Shown: piece after piece, positions 10,636 through 22,389 of the stretch | Numbering within the stretch: position 1 is the first letter of the stretch | Layout: each line of letters opens with the position of its first letter | Source: Amorphophallus konjac | Lineage: Eukaryota > Streptophyta > Magnoliopsida > Alismatales > Araceae | Length of the DNA: 64,000 nt | NCBI GenBank assembly: GCA_022559845.1 | Contig: CM040117.1 | Location: 15,462,856-15,526,855 of the forward strand | Direction: 5' to 3' | Position numbers and translations under genes: made by a program | Notes under the pieces: model-generated | Databases searched by the model: none | What the model saw: only the letters and a program-made list of their open reading frames with translations | What the model was told of the DNA's origin: nothing

Positions 10636-13515
10636 TGCTACTATTTCGCTTCCCGCCGTGCCTTTCGACGGGCGGGAAGGAGTCGGTGACCGCGGTGAGA
10701 AGGGGAATAAAGCGATAAAGGAAAATAAGGGAGTTGATGTTATCTCGGGAATATTCTCCTTTGTAGCTATATGCCTCTCATGGCAGTACCATACACTCGC
10801 CTTTTACGGAAGGTTGAGAAGGGTCAACTTGCACGAGAGGTTTCCGGGAGGACCGGGTGACCGGATAGGGTGCGGGCGTGTCAGTCGATTTCTCGACGAT
10901 CACCTATGGAACCAAAGGTTAACTAGGGAAGCGTCGCCAGGACGCGACACATGGGCTCGGGGTAGCGGGTGACACGTGGAGAGAAAGGAGATTCCATAGG
11001 TGCGAGTGTGTAGGTGATTGTGGGGATTCGTGTACGGGACATCTTTCCCCACCGACCGTAAGCAGTCGATGTTTATTTACATCGGATTGAATTTGAACAC
11101 CTTTGTTCTGTGCTAAAGAAGAGCCTGGATATTTCTGAAGCCAAGGACAGGGAGTCGGGTACCCCTGCAGCTGTAGGGTGACAATTGTGCTTGACTGGAG
11201 GGGTTGGTAAACTGAGATCCGAGAGATTAGTTGCACATAGGTTAGTGCGAGTAAGAGACTAGGACCCAGGTATAGGTAAGCATATTTAACTAGTTTCATG
11301 CTTTATAGGTGTTGTGTAGGCTTTACAAAGGGGCCGAGAGGGCTGAAATACAACTGGTGCAAGTCGCGGGACAATTCTGACTCATGGGTCGATCCCTGGG
11401 TCAATGCAAGACAAAGCGGATTAACTGCGTGTTTTTACAGGGGCTATCCGCAAGGACCTAGGGACTCACCCGTAGTCGCCGAGGGAGGGCTAGACTAGAT
11501 GGCAGGGGCTGACATTGGCGCCTGAGCGAGGCCGGACGTGGCTCAGAATGAGCAGTCGGGTCTGGGTCCTGAGAAGCGAATGTCTTCATGCCCGAGAGTT
11601 AGGGCCGGTCCCGGGAACGTTACTTCCGGGCCATGGTCCGGCTAACTCGGGTTAGCGGTCAGGGCGGTCGGTGGCCGGCTCGGGGTGAGCGGTGGGCACG
11701 TGGTCCCATGGTGGGGGTGATTTCAGCATTATGGCATGTGCTTTATCGTCATGTCGCGCCGTATGCAGGCGGACCCGATGTGCGGGTGGGTTCACCATTA
11801 TCATAACACCTTGTGTGCGGGGGAAGGGCTTGAGTGAGGCGGCTAGACGCCATGTGAGAGAAGTACATTTGACATACCCTCGGCCGATCAACAAGTCACC
11901 CAACTCGCGCTTAGCTCCTCGCGTTCCTTGCTGCTTTAGTCCTTGAGAGCTTGTAGCTGAGTGCCTGCAGATGTCTGAGTGTTGTGTTCATGCATATGCC
12001 CCTTGAGATTCTAAGGGGGGAATTTATAGTGGAATTTGAAGGGTCAGGGGGGTTTACGCGGGCTGGAAATGGGGTTTTTCCCCATGTAAAAAACCTTTTT
12101 TTTTGTTTTCTGGGGGGTTTACGCGGACCAGACTGGGTCCGCGTAAACCCCCCCCCCCCTAGGGGGGTTTACACAGGCTAGAAATGGGGTTTTTACCCAT
12201 GTAAATTTTTTTTATTTTCTGGGGGGTTTACGCGGACTAGACTGGGGGGCTGGTCTGGTCCGCGTAAACCCCTGCGCCTGGGGGGTTTACGCGGGCTGGA
12301 AATGGGGTTTTTTCCCCTATTAAAAACTTTTTTTTATTTTCTGGGAGGGTTTATGCGGACCAGACTAGGGGGGCCAGTCTAGTCTGCATAAACCCCCCAG
12401 GGGGGTTTACACGGGGTGGAAATGGGGTTTTTCCCCATGGGTCTTTAAAAATCCTATTTTGTCTATTTTGGGTCCACCTTGACCTATTTTGAAAGCAACA
12501 CAGAGACAAAAAGGATACGGTGGCTGGAGCTGGTCGTGTGCGCGTAGAACGAGACCGTTGACCCGGGCTTCGCGCGATCTTGAGTCTTCTTCTCCACGAG
12601 CACTCCCGAGCTGGTATGCGGACCATTTTTACACCGGACAGGGGCTGGGCAGGATCAATGGGGCTGGGAGGAGGGCGCGACCCCCAAGGGGAGTTCGCCC
12701 CCACTGGGGCGTGGTCGCGCCTGGGGTGAACTCCGCCCGGGCGGGGTGGCCGCCGTGTGGGGTTGGCCCGAGTGGCCTTCTGTGCTTATTCGGTGACGTC
12801 CTTAGAAGGACTTAGGCCAAAGAAGTGCCGGGATTGACTTGTGGGGGTCCCTTGGTGTCGTGCTGTGGCTACAGCTCGCAAAGTGTTCGGGGAAATTCCT
12901 GACACATCTCGGGCTGCCGAACGGCTTAGGTAGCATGCTAGTAGGCCTCGAGTTTAGCCCGAGGATAGGTAGTATAGCTCGTGAGAGCCATACGAAGGCG
13001 TTTTAGGTTTGTGGGCCCATCCTTTGTGATATATGCGGCGTTGTAAGGCGGGTTGGTAGACAACCCTGGGTTGGCCCGGGGTTGAAAGTAAATGGCTCGT
13101 CGCCGCGTGTCTGAGGGTCGGGGGTGGCCCCGACTTGCTGGAGGGTTGCTGTAGAATATGGCTGGTGTGTTTGAGCCACGGGTTGGACCCCGGATTGCTA
13201 TAGAATGGCTGGAATATACCCGCCCACGAGGTGTTCGGGGAAATTCTCGGCACACGTGCATGGGCCGCATGAGCATGCTATGAGCCTCCAAAGCCCACGG
13301 TTGACTGGGATGAGTCTTCCTTTGACTTTAGGGGGCTGGAGAGAGGCGTCTTGGGAATAGACCCTGGCCTTGTTACTGGGTGCCACATGTCATGGCTTGT
13401 AGTCAGGGTGTCCCCGGGTTGGCCCGGGTGGCTTGGTTGAAGGTTGGTATACCCGTGAACTGGGTGATCGGGGATGGCCCCAATCCATTGTTGGTGTTGC
13501 CATGGGTCAGGGCTA
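10636..13515 (+). mobile_element. GC-rich LTR-element-like sequence X
   Basis: Abrupt composition change at both ends. A possible LTR runs 10636-11514 (TGCTACTATT...GCTGACA), followed by ttggcgcctgagcgagg, which resembles the TTGGCGCC-type primer sites of gypsy Tat/Athila elements. No second copy of this LTR is seen. Downstream are a 120-bp hairpin array (12046-12440) and diverged ~340-bp direct repeats sharing gtgttcggggaaattc (12883 and 13228) and ggttggcccggg (13070, 13415). No convincing protein is encoded; ORFs under 130 codons look fortuitous. Orientation is inferred only from the putative LTR and primer site. Confidence 0.35.
12046..12440. repeat. Three ~120-bp tandem units, each with a 17-20 bp hairpin
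   Basis: Each unit reads GGGGTTTACGCGG.. block, ctggaaatggggttttt, AT-rich spacer, then a hairpin. Hairpin 1 has perfect 17-bp arms at 12112-12128 and 12137-12153. Hairpin 2 has 20-bp arms at 12223-12242 and 12253-12272 with one G-T. Hairpin 3 runs about 12347-12366 with 12376-12395. Arms use TTTACGCGGAC in units 1-2 and TTTATGCGGAC in unit 3, where the opposite arm has changed from GCGTAAA to GCATAAA, so pairing is kept. Confidence 0.8.
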
Positions 13516-13657
13516 GCAAGGTAGATAGAGTGCAGATCAGAATGCTAGAGTGTGCGATGGAAATCAGTTAGATTGGAATGCGTTGGAGCTCATGTGAACC
13601 TGTGAATGGAGGTAGAGGATACGGAGCAAACACACAAGTCACAACCCATTGCACGGA

Positions 13658-13722
13658 GGTTTTTAAGGTGGTTCGGTTGCATCCCCGCAACCTACGTCCA
13701 CCCCCCACCAAATCTGGTGAGG
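13658..13722 (-). other. Candidate conserved LTR RNA domain, copy B 3'
   Basis: On the minus strand: an 8-bp hairpin CCTCACCA/TGGTGGGG with one G-U (plus coordinates 13703-13710 and 13715-13722). GGTGG (plus 13698-13702) pairs with CCACC (plus 13667-13671). The inner stem is six perfect base pairs, GGTTGC/GCAACC (13675-13680 with 13687-13692). Confidence 0.65.
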
Positions 13723-14744
13723 CTTCACCACACCCTGCAAAGCAGCACCACACGAGGATGACGCCCCAGTTACAAGTGCGAACAAGGTAAAGGAAGAAAA
13801 CAAGAAAGTAAACTGCAAGTGTAGTGGAAAAACTAGAACAAGTAAAGAAACATCAGCTGTGGCTTCAGATAGAGATATGGAAGCTGGTGGCTACAAATTC
13901 AAATTCAGATCCGAAGATCTTTCTCTTCAAGCTTAGATATCTGTAGGGATGTTCTTCTCTCAAGGCTGATCTCACTTCTTTCTCTTCACTCTTACAGCAT
14001 TAGACTGGGTTGGCCTTAGTGCTGGGCTGCTCTCACTTCCCTTTCCTTTTTCTCATAAATTCCTTCTTGAATGCTCAAGGGCGTGGCTTTCTTCTAAGGT
14101 AGCAGCTTCAGCTTCAGCAGCATCAACATCAGCTCTCTTGATGTAGAGAGCTTCATATAAATAGAAGAACCACTGGAAGTTTTCCCTCCAAGAATAGCTG
14201 TAATCGAAATAGGCTGGTGTTCAAATTAAAGTAGCTTCTTTGACCACTGACCTTCTTTCAGTAGTGCAAGACTTGATCCACTAGATAAAAAGAAATAGTT
14301 GGGAAATGAAATTTCTCTCCAAGAGATCTTTCTTGGCTGAGTAGAATATATGCTATAAGGTATTTTCTTGAGTCTACAGTGCTTTATCAGAATAGTCCTA
14401 GGAAGGACGGTGGCAGGAGAGAGTGGACCTTTTGAAATCCTGTGGCAGAGGGACTGGCTTCGTCCAGTGTATAATGAAGTGCAATCCACCTAGCCAGTCT
14501 GTTCTAGGAACAGAATCATCAGAGTTCTGGCAGAATGGACTTCCATAGATTTGGTAGCTGACAAAGTCTTCCCCTAAAAAGATGTTCTGAGCTGTTATAA
14601 TTAATTGGCAGAGACTCTGACCTAAGAAACTTCTTCTAGACCTCAAAAGAGGTGTTTTTGGAGGTTTGCGCCTTCCATAAATGCTCTCAATACGGTTTTG
14701 AAAAAATAGATCAGACATAGAACCTTTGAGTTTCTTCTTCAGTG

Positions 14745-15205
14745 AGGTCGACCTGTTGAGAGGTGAGGTCGACACTTCTTTGAAAAACTCCTTTTAAAAC
14801 GGCTTCTGGAAGCACTGTGAGGTCGACACTCTGAGATAGTGAGGTCGACACCACTTTGTAAAATCTTATCTTCAACTGCTTCTGGAAGCACAAGATGTCG
14901 ACCTGCTGAGAGGTGAGGTCAACACTTCTTTACAAAGTCCAGTTTATAATGGCTTCTGGAAGAGCCAGAGGTCGACCTCCTGAGAGATTGAGGTCGGCAC
15001 TTCCCTTGTGACGATCTACTTCAACGGCTTCTGTGAGGAGCGTAAGGTCGACCTGCTGAGAGGTGAGGTCGACATTGCTTTGGAGAAACCCATTTATAAT
15101 GCTTTCTGGGAGAGCCTGAGGTCGACCCCCTGATGGAGTGAGGTCGACACTTCTATGAGCTTGTCTGGGCTTTGCTTTTCTTTGCGATCACAGGTCGACT
15201 CTTCT
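14745..15205 (-). repeat. AGGTCGAC array in B 3' LTR
   Basis: About a dozen GTCGAC cores, mostly in alternating pairs AGGTCGACCT(G/C)CTGAGAG and GAGGTCGACAC separated by ~25-60 nt with recurring cttctggaag spacers. A few copies have decayed (GTCAAC, GTCGGC). The same array is present at 47995-48455 in the 5' LTR. It is upstream of the TATA on the minus strand. Confidence 0.8.
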
Positions 15206-15480
15206 GGATCTTGAGGTCAACACTTCTATTGATTTAGAATTCTTTGCTCTTTGAATATCATCCATGCATAGCTCTTTGTCCTTGAAGTTTTTCCCAATCA
15301 TTTTCAGCTTCATATCAAAGTTGCATGAGATATTCACACAAGCGAGACTTTTCATGATGAGTGTAGCTTGGAGTTTTATGATCAAAACATTCATCATGCA
15401 TACTGAGGCATAGTTGAATTAATTCAATGGACTTGTAATGAATTAAGCTCAGACATCATCAAAATTACATATAACCAACA

Positions 15481-17520
15481 TTCTCCTCTTTTTTGATGAT
15501 GGCAACTATGCATGGCAATTAAGCGACATGATGAGTCACTTTCTATCTTCTCTCCCTCTTAGAATGGATGCTGTCTCATCAGACATCTCTCCCCCTTTGC
15601 CATCAGCAAAGAGGGCTAAATTTAGCCAATGCAAGAATCATAATTAAGCGCAAGGGGTGCAAACCTGAAGTAGCAAAATACAAGGAAAGTTCAAACCTTC
15701 TCTCCCCCTTTGCCCGACTTGTGAGACCAATTATTGTGGCCACTGCTTGTTGGGTCCTTTGGCTTGGCATCAACAAGAGAAAAAAGAATATGCAAGATGG
15801 TTGAGCATAACAAGATGATGTAATGAGAGATCAATTCAACAACCATAGAGCAGATTTGATTTTCAGATATTTCGAGTTTTTAGGTTTTTGTTTTCCAGAT
15901 TTTTAGTGTTGTCTATGGAATGCATGGAGTAAGGGAAAAATAATGCAAGCCAACCAAGTTCATGAAGAGTTGAAACCAAATGCTTAGAAAGATGATACCA
16001 ATTGTTTAAGAGCATCAATTGTTGGGAATGGTTAGGAGTGGTCAAGCTTTCATAGTAGCCAGGAGCAAGGATCAACAAGAAACCAGACTATCTTGAAGAC
16101 AAGTGTTAGGATATCCTGACATAATTCTGGAGGCAAGATGTCGACCCTTGGGGTCGACACTTGGAACCGAGGAAGGACATATCCAAGAAATGTTAGGATG
16201 TGAGTTCGTCAGCCTGAAGCCAAGTTCATAAATGCAGAGTTACATATTTTTCAAAATCTTCAGTTATAGAACTCAATTGATAAAAGCCTATATATATTCA
16301 GATTGGTTTAAACACTGATGAATTCTGAGTTTCTCAATAAATGGCATTTGAAAAGAACTGCATTCAATTCAAATGGAAATAAACCAGAATTACATAGAAC
16401 AACCAAGTTAACCTCCTCTCACCCTACTCATTCAATTCCATCAGCTCTTTGAGAGTAACTACAAGAAGTATTGAGGTAAAACACCTAGACATTTCTGATT
16501 TTATCTATGAGCACAAAAAATTCAGATTTTTCTTTTGAAACCATCGTTGGATACCAATAGTTATTGCTCTTACATTTTTACGAGCAGTCAAGTGTAGCAT
16601 GCACCTTTTGACGTGAGAGTGCATGTTGATTAGATGCCAGCACCCCCAGTTACTCAGTGTAGCTCACCATTCTGCTTCACATGAACAGAGGTAGCAAGGC
16701 ACTTCATGACCTTATCCACTCCACTTCATTGATGAAGGGACTCAGTTTCTCGGTGAATCCAATGTCATTGCCCTGCCTTAGAGCACTGAACTCAGAGCAC
16801 ACCTTTTTACATAAGGATATACATTTATTAGACGCCAATATCCCCAGTTACTCAGCATGGCTGAAGTTCATTGCTAACATTGTAGTCTCTTTTTGAAATA
16901 CAGATTGATCGATGTTTAAAAGCAATACTACAATGAAGTTTCTCAATCAAAGATGCCTTTGTACTAAGATAAACTTTCAGATGCAAGAAGGCATAACATG
17001 TCAAAAAATGACGTAATGGTTTAAGTCCATTAAGTTTGAATACAGCCACTTTCATAGAAAATTTAGATCAAAACTCATGAACCCATTAACCTTAAATCAA
17101 CGGTTTTATATCCTGGGCAATCATAGAACTCTATAAGGAAGATTCTTCTTGTAGATTTACTCTGATAAATGAACTCAACGACAGATAGAGAATCCTCCAA
17201 GGAGTTCAAAAAAAAAAATCAGGGAATCAAGGATCAGACAGTAGAGCAAACAAAGGATGGCAGATTTCTAGACATACCAGGAAGATTCAGAGAGGTCAAG
17301 ATATTTCAGACCCATAGTGAAGCAAAGCAATCATCACGATGCAAGGGCTGAAGAAGGCATGAAATGCACTTGGGTAGATGACTAGAAGTAGCCACTGAAC
17401 ACTCCCCCTGAGTATGTGTAGTGAGCTCAGACAGAAAGCAGTTTGCAAAGCGGATCAGCTATGGTGTCGACCTGAGTTGGTCTAAGGTCGACCTGCTCAA
17501 TAGCAATAGAGATCTTAACA
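15481..17520 (-). other. B 3' non-coding region with repeated purine tracts
   Basis: No ORF above about 70 codons and no pol motif. Minus-strand polypurine tracts (seen as ctccccctttg or similar) lie at about 15481-15495, 15587, 15702 and 17402. GTCGAC pairs occur at 16139-16161 and 17465-17492. Two hairpin repeat units are at 16602-16853. Ends at the LINE target duplication. Confidence 0.65.
16602..16853 (-). repeat. 3' region hairpin repeat, two units, in B
   Basis: Units at 16602-16655 and 16800-16853 both read, on the minus strand, GAGTAACTGGGG - hairpin - ACGTcAAAAGGTG-like. Arms are 16617-16622 with 16640-16645 (GGGUGC/GCACUC in RNA, one G-U) and 16815-16820 with 16838-16843 (GGAUAU/AUAUCC, perfect). 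The arms differ but pairing is kept. Confidence 0.55.
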
Positions 17521-17534
17521 GAATTTTCAAGCTT
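17521..17534. repeat. LINE target-site duplication, left copy
   Basis: gaattttcaagctt, repeated exactly at 43387-43400. Immediately followed by a T-run that is the poly(A) tail of the minus-strand LINE. Fourteen identical bases are typical of LINE integration. Confidence 0.9.
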
Positions 17535-17867
17535 TTTTTTGAGCAAAAATAAAGACCAACAGTATAGCAATTGGTCGAGTGCACCCTCCCTCAAAGAGGG
17601 AGAATGTTCTCACTCCCCCATGCTACAACTGAGGCCTAGTATTTTATTAATATTAAGCAAAGAGTACAATATCTTCGGGGCATGCCCCTGACTAACAAAG
17701 AAACAGCCCGGATCCACAAGAGGTAAACGCCTACTAGGAACAAAAAGGGAAAAAGGTACACACGGAAAGAAGGAATAACACCAGAAATACTAGGTGGTAC
17801 GAAAGGTCAGGAAAACCAGCCTTATCCATACGGAGGGCACCCTTGGCCAGCCGAGGCAGATCTTCTT

Positions 17868-18632
17868 CTAGAGTGAATACTGACTTTCCAGAGTCATTAC
17901 AAGCATAAAGGCCAAGGAATCCGCTACCCGATTGCCCTCTCTATAAGTATGTTGGATAAAGCAACCACAGTCACTATAAAGATCCATAATCTTCCTCCAC
18001 CAGGGTATGACCATCCAACTGGGAACCACCCCATTCCGGACTGCCTCAACAAGGATGGCACTATCTGAATAGATGGCTGCTAGGCTTATGCCTCCATGCT
18101 TCGCAATCAACAAACCATCATGTAGTGCTCTAGCCTCCGCCAATAAACTGTTCCCACAACCATAGTGGAATGCAAATCCTACAATCAGCCTGCCTTGGTG
18201 GTCTCGGACATAGCCTCCTCCTCCACTTCTACCGGGATTGCCCTTGGAGGCCCCATCTACATGTAAGGTAAATTTATGGGGGGCTAGATTGCAAGCTACC
18301 AAGAGTGGCTGCTTGATATGCACTCGAGGAAACAGTTGGAATGAGGCCAGGCAGCTAAGTTGAGCTGGAGATAGAGATTTGTGGAATCTGAGCTTGTCCA
18401 AAGCCTTGGCTATAGGAAAGAGGATCCTCCTCTTTATATTACCAATGCTTAAAGGCACGCCTTCAAATCTGACTGCACATCTTAGTTTCCATATCTCCCA
18501 CATCATTAAAACAAAAGCATATAGCCCAATAAAACTGAACGCGGAATGCACATTGGATGCAGTCAGTATATTCCAGCAACGGGTAGTAATCTGATTGCTA
18601 AGGAAAGCCTTATTGCTAATCAGAGGGTGCAC
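17868..18632 (-). pseudogene. LINE RNase H domain
   Basis: Minus-strand frame with a plant L1-type RNase H at its C-terminus: LHVDGASKGNPG (first Asp), AEARAL (Glu), IYSDSA (second Asp) and NRVADSLA (last Asp). All four catalytic acids appear to be present. The upstream part matches the usual linker after the zinc domain. It would remove RNA from the cDNA hybrid in target-primed reverse transcription. It is the last coding segment, followed by the 3' UTR and tail. The rest of the LINE is broken by stops, so this is a remnant. Confidence 0.85.
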
Positions 18633-18635
18633 CCA

Positions 18636-19800
18636 TCCCTACAGCATGGAAGCCAACTCACCTGTAATAAAAAGATGGTTGAGATCTTCTTGGCCCGGAG
18701 AAGAACAACAGCTGCATTTAGACACCACATAGATCCCACAGTCAACCACCCTACTATCAACTGGCACAGCACGATGAATAAGCTTCCAAACAAAGAGGGC
18801 GGCCCTGGGAGCTATGGCAGGGTGCCATAGCTTAGCCCAGAAGGCCTCTTGATGCCTCTCAGTCGAAGCATATTGCAGGCCGACTTGACTGAGAAGGTAC
18901 CTTTCAGAGTTCCAGTCCACACACAGACATCCTCCTCACTGCTTAATTGAAGGCTGGGAATGCGAAAGTCATTGCCAAGGAATCCCCAGGCTACATGCTG
19001 AGGATCACAGAGAACATCTCTTACCGATGCCACTGCATATTCATTTACCCCATTACTACTAGCAGAGATAGTACTTATAGCACTTCCATATCATGTCCAG
19101 TTGTCCCTTAAGAAATCAATGCCTGCCCCATTTCCAACAAACCACCTACTATTTGATGTTAACAGTTCCTTAGCCTGCCTGAATATTGCTGTGGGCATAC
19201 CTGTAGGGAAAGGCTGAATGCAGTCAACAAAGTGGGATTTAATAAAACATTGCCGGGCATATATGGACCAAAGTGAAGACCCATGCATAACATTCCACAG
19301 CATTTTAACAGCCAGGGAAACCTGCACCCACTGAAGATTCCTAATACCCAGGCCCTCCTTAAGCCGAGGCCTCTGAATATCCGACCAGGCAACCCAGTGT
19401 CTGCGGTTGGATTCTTCATTTCCTTGCTAGAAGAAATTGGCACACAGTCGGTCTATTATATTCACCACCTTCTTGGGAATGTAACAGGCCGACGCAAGGT
19501 AGATAGGCAAACTGCATAGAATAGAGTCTATTAGGATAGCTCTACCAGCTTGAGAAAGAATTTTAGACTGCCAGCCTTCTAACTTGGATTGCACCCTGTC
19601 AATTAGGAATATGAAATCCGAACTAATATATCTTCCTTTCTTAATCGGGATTCCAAGGTAACAAGTGCCAGCAGCCTGATACTTGTAACCAGTAATCAGA
19701 TGAATAGATTGTCTAAGAGCCGGAGGGGCTTTAGCAGAGATGATAAAACTACTTTTGTTGGCATTTACCTTCTGCCCCGAGCATGACTCATACCTGCTAA
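18636..19800 (-). pseudogene. LINE ORF2 region between reverse transcriptase and RNase H, with zf-RVT domain
   Basis: Short minus-strand frames (19443-19159, 19327-19091, 19033-18812, 18920-18639) follow one another in different phases. This is what a decayed ORF2 thumb and C-terminal region would give. The last one carries the zf-RVT pattern: FWAKLWHPAIAPRAALFVWK, HRAVPVDSR and CSCCSSPGQEDLNHLF, a Cys/His cluster typical of plant L1 ORF2. Frameshifts and stops show that no functional protein remains. Confidence 0.7.
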
Positions 19801-19825
19801 GAAACTGTTGGAAAACCAGAATATT

Positions 19826-20511
19826 CTACATGCTAGCATTCAGAAAGACCAGGGTGTCATCTGCATACAATAGGTGAGAAACTTGCAAAGACTGCCGATG
19901 CCCTTTGTAGCCTTTGATTGCCCCAGATTGAAATAGGACAGAGAGACCCCTGCTAAGAACCTCAGAAGCAATGATGAAAAGATAAGGAGCAATGGGGTCC
20001 CCTTGCTTGATGCCTATGCTTGACTTGAAGAAGCCAGACACAACACCATTAAAGTTTATGGAAAACCAACAGTTAGACAGAAGCATACCAATATAGGAGG
20101 TAAATCTGGTGGTGAAGCCAAATTTCCTCATAACAGCAATGATAAAATACCACTCCATCCTGTCGTAGGCTTTGGCCATGTCCAGTTTAAGTATAGTATT
20201 GTGTCCTCTAACTTTCCTGCTAATGTCCATCATAAGTTGCCGGGCAAGAGCCACATTATCCAGGATGAATCTCCCTTTTACAAAAGCCCCCTGCTCCACT
20301 GAAATAAAATTAGGTAGGAGAGGGGCCAACCGTTCAGATATGATCCGGGAGATGATTTTATATGAGAAGTTGCAGAGACTGATTGGTCTGAACTCATTAA
20401 AAGAACGGGGGTCTTGCACCTTAGGCACAAGAGTGATAAGAGAGGATGAAATTCCTCTAGGGAGGGGGAAGCCCTCAAAGAATGCACGGACAACATCAAT
20501 AACATCCTGCG
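19826..20511 (-). pseudogene. LINE reverse transcriptase domain
   Basis: Minus-strand frame with the L1 reverse transcriptase motifs in order: SLITLVPKVQDP, FRPISLCN.SYKIISRIISER, QGAFVKGR.ILDN, LKLDMAKAYDRMEW (first catalytic Asp), GIKQGDPIAPYLFI, and LLYADDTLVF (YADD, at 19857-19868). The catalytic core looks intact until the frame ends with a stop soon after YADD. Upstream it is interrupted at the CAATG duplication by insertion of C; the preceding ORF2 part is at 42695-43374. Confidence 0.9.
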
Positions 20512-20629
20512 CAATGTGTTGCACTCCTACGGTTTTGATGATGTCATACACTATAAGTCAATCATGATGGTCCATCTTAACACATTTATTTTACACACTC
20601 TTATATACTGCACTCTCTAGTTCTACTCA

Positions 20630-21300
20630 GAAAGTCTGTGGATACATAGTTATTTTTTACATTGAGTCCATGTTGTTGGTGCATATTAACTGAATAGGAT
20701 CTATGCATGCAAGCAACAAGTTGGTGCAACCTTAGTTGCTGCACGCGACTAAGTCGTTGCAATATCTGTATACGCATATTGAGTCCGTGCACTTTATCAC
20801 CTGGCCATTCACTATGGTCGGTGCATATGTCCACTAGACCGCATTGCAGGTCTGTGCATATGCCGCATCTCCAGCGAACCAGGTCTGTGCATTGATGTCT
20901 GGGAGTAAAGCTAAGTCTGTGCATACTTCTTTACTAAGTCCGTGCATAAGAGGTTATAGGTCAAACCTCGGTGCAAGTTTTGGCACGCATGAGTCCGTGC
21001 ATGTTAGGTCTGGTCATATAAGGTTCGTGCATATTCAGCATCGAGCACATTCTAAGTCCGTGCATGTTTTGCATCGCTTGATCCAAGTCTGTGCATATCG
21101 CTGTAAAGTTTGGTGCATATCTATCTCAGCCGTGTTAGAGTCAGTGCATGTTCTGTCCTAGCCTCACCATGGTCGGTGCACATGTGTTAGAAGATAAGTA
21201 AAAGTCAGTGCAAATCCTTCTTTGTGCTAAACATGGTCAGTGCATGTCAGTTAGAGTCTGTGCTAGACTTGCTATATGATACGTAAAGTCCGTGCATGAC
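20630..21300 (+). repeat. AAGTCYGTGCAT array in C LTR (also 40960-41625)
   Basis: Roughly twenty copies of a 10-12 nt core, AAGTCTGTGCAT or AAGTCCGTGCAT with variants (GGTCGGTGCAT, AGTCAGTGCA), spaced 20-50 nt. It is upstream of the TATA box, in the place where other families here carry GTCGAC palindromes. Confidence 0.8.
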
Positions 21301-22058
21301 CTTGGTCAATGTTGCCTCCACTCAAATCCTCTCTTGCTTGGCAGGTTTGTCACCTGATCGAGCATGTGTTCGGCGAACCCAAAACCAGTGAAGTTATTCC
21401 ACGTGGAAGTCAATGTATCAGGTTTAAGGACTCATGATCCGAGGCAAGGAACAGAAGGATGATCCTGACACGTGGAACCAAAAAGGGATCACATCTGTGA
21501 GAAGAAATAGGTGGGAATCTTGTTAGCCACACGCTATCATCTGACTATAAAAAGAGGTTGAAGTCTGCAAGAAAAAGCTACTGAAGATTGAAGAAACGAG
21601 AGCATCTGAAGCCACTGCGAGTGCTGAAACCTCCCTATTTGAGAGAAGAGCCTGCCTAGACATGGGAGAGTCTCTGTGATCAGTTCTTTGTTTGAGCTTG
21701 AAAGACTGCTTCTCTAGAAGCCACATTTTCGCTGTGTTTTGAGTGATTGTTTTCTTTTCTTTCTTTCATTTTCGAGTTGTTTCATTCACTTCTTCTATAT
21801 TGCCTTGTTACCCTCTGGTTTAGAAGAAGGGAGATTGGTTCTCCGGTTGCGAGTGTAGGGAATTCACTCGTGTGTACCCTCTGGTTTAGAGGAAGGGAGG
21901 TTGGTCCTCCGGTACTGATCTTGTTGGGGCAAGCTCAGGTTCAGATCCTGTAGGTCGCAAGATCAGTGTTGAGGGATTTGTTACCTTGTGGCAAGTTGTG
22001 AGGCAGCGGATGTCAGCAGACTGAGTCTGCGGTGCTTTTATTGCTTAGTGAATGGAAG

Positions 22059-22120
22059 CCTTACTCCTGGAGTAAGGGGTGGACGTAGATTGCAGACCGC
22101 AATCGAACCACCTTAAAAAT
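22059..22120 (+). other. Candidate conserved LTR RNA domain, copy C 5'
   Basis: Eight-bp hairpin CCTTACTC-ctg-GAGTAAGG (22059-22077). GGTGG (22078-22082) pairs with CCACC (22108-22112). Inner stem GATTGC-agacc-GCAATC (22088-22104) is perfect. ACGTA, GAA and TTAAAAAT are conserved. Confidence 0.68.
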
Positions 22121-22363
22121 CTTCTGTCCCTTGGTGTGGTTTGATCTTGTCTGCTATACTGTTTTCAGCTCGCCAGGTGTTTGATCTCTGCACTACTTAT
22201 GTCTTAGTTCCATTGAGCTTTTGTCTCTCTTAGTGTTTCGTAGCTAATATTAAGAAGGATCCTTACTGCGCTTTTGAATTATTTTGTCGATCTTCGAATT
22301 AGATTGAATTTGGGGGTGATCTATTCATCCCCCCTTTTAGCTCACCCATCGTGTGAACTAACA

Positions 22364-22380
22364 TTTGGTATCAGAGCAGG
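22364..22380 (+). other. Primer-binding site of Sirevirus C
   Basis: tttggtatcagagcagg right after the LTR end; it contains TGGTATCAGAGC, the tRNA-Met complement used by copia elements. Confidence 0.9.
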
Positions 22381-22389
22381 TTACCCATC

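Larger units (their letters stand above)
13516..15480 (-). mobile_element. 3' LTR of B, truncated at its end
   Basis: Nearly identical to 46789-48730. On the minus strand it starts TGTTGGTTAT next to a purine tract (gccatcatcaaaaaagaggagaa). Similarity to the 5' LTR stops at 13516, where X-type sequence takes over, so the U5 end is missing. TATA-like sequence on the minus strand is near 14160. Confidence 0.85.
20517..22363 (+). mobile_element. 5' LTR of Sirevirus C
   Basis: TGTTGCACTCC ... GAACTAACA, matching 40840-42689 with a few percent difference by eye. Holds the AAGTCYGTGCAT array (20630-21300), a TATA box ctataaaaag at 21544-21553, and the RNA-like domain at 22059-22120. A repeat of the segment ttaccctctggtttagaggaa occurs twice near 21808 and 21875. 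Confidence 0.92.

Noticed and set aside
20172..20567. 131-codon + strand ORF over the LINE
   Set aside because: Antisense shadow of the LINE reverse transcriptase, extending into LTR C.
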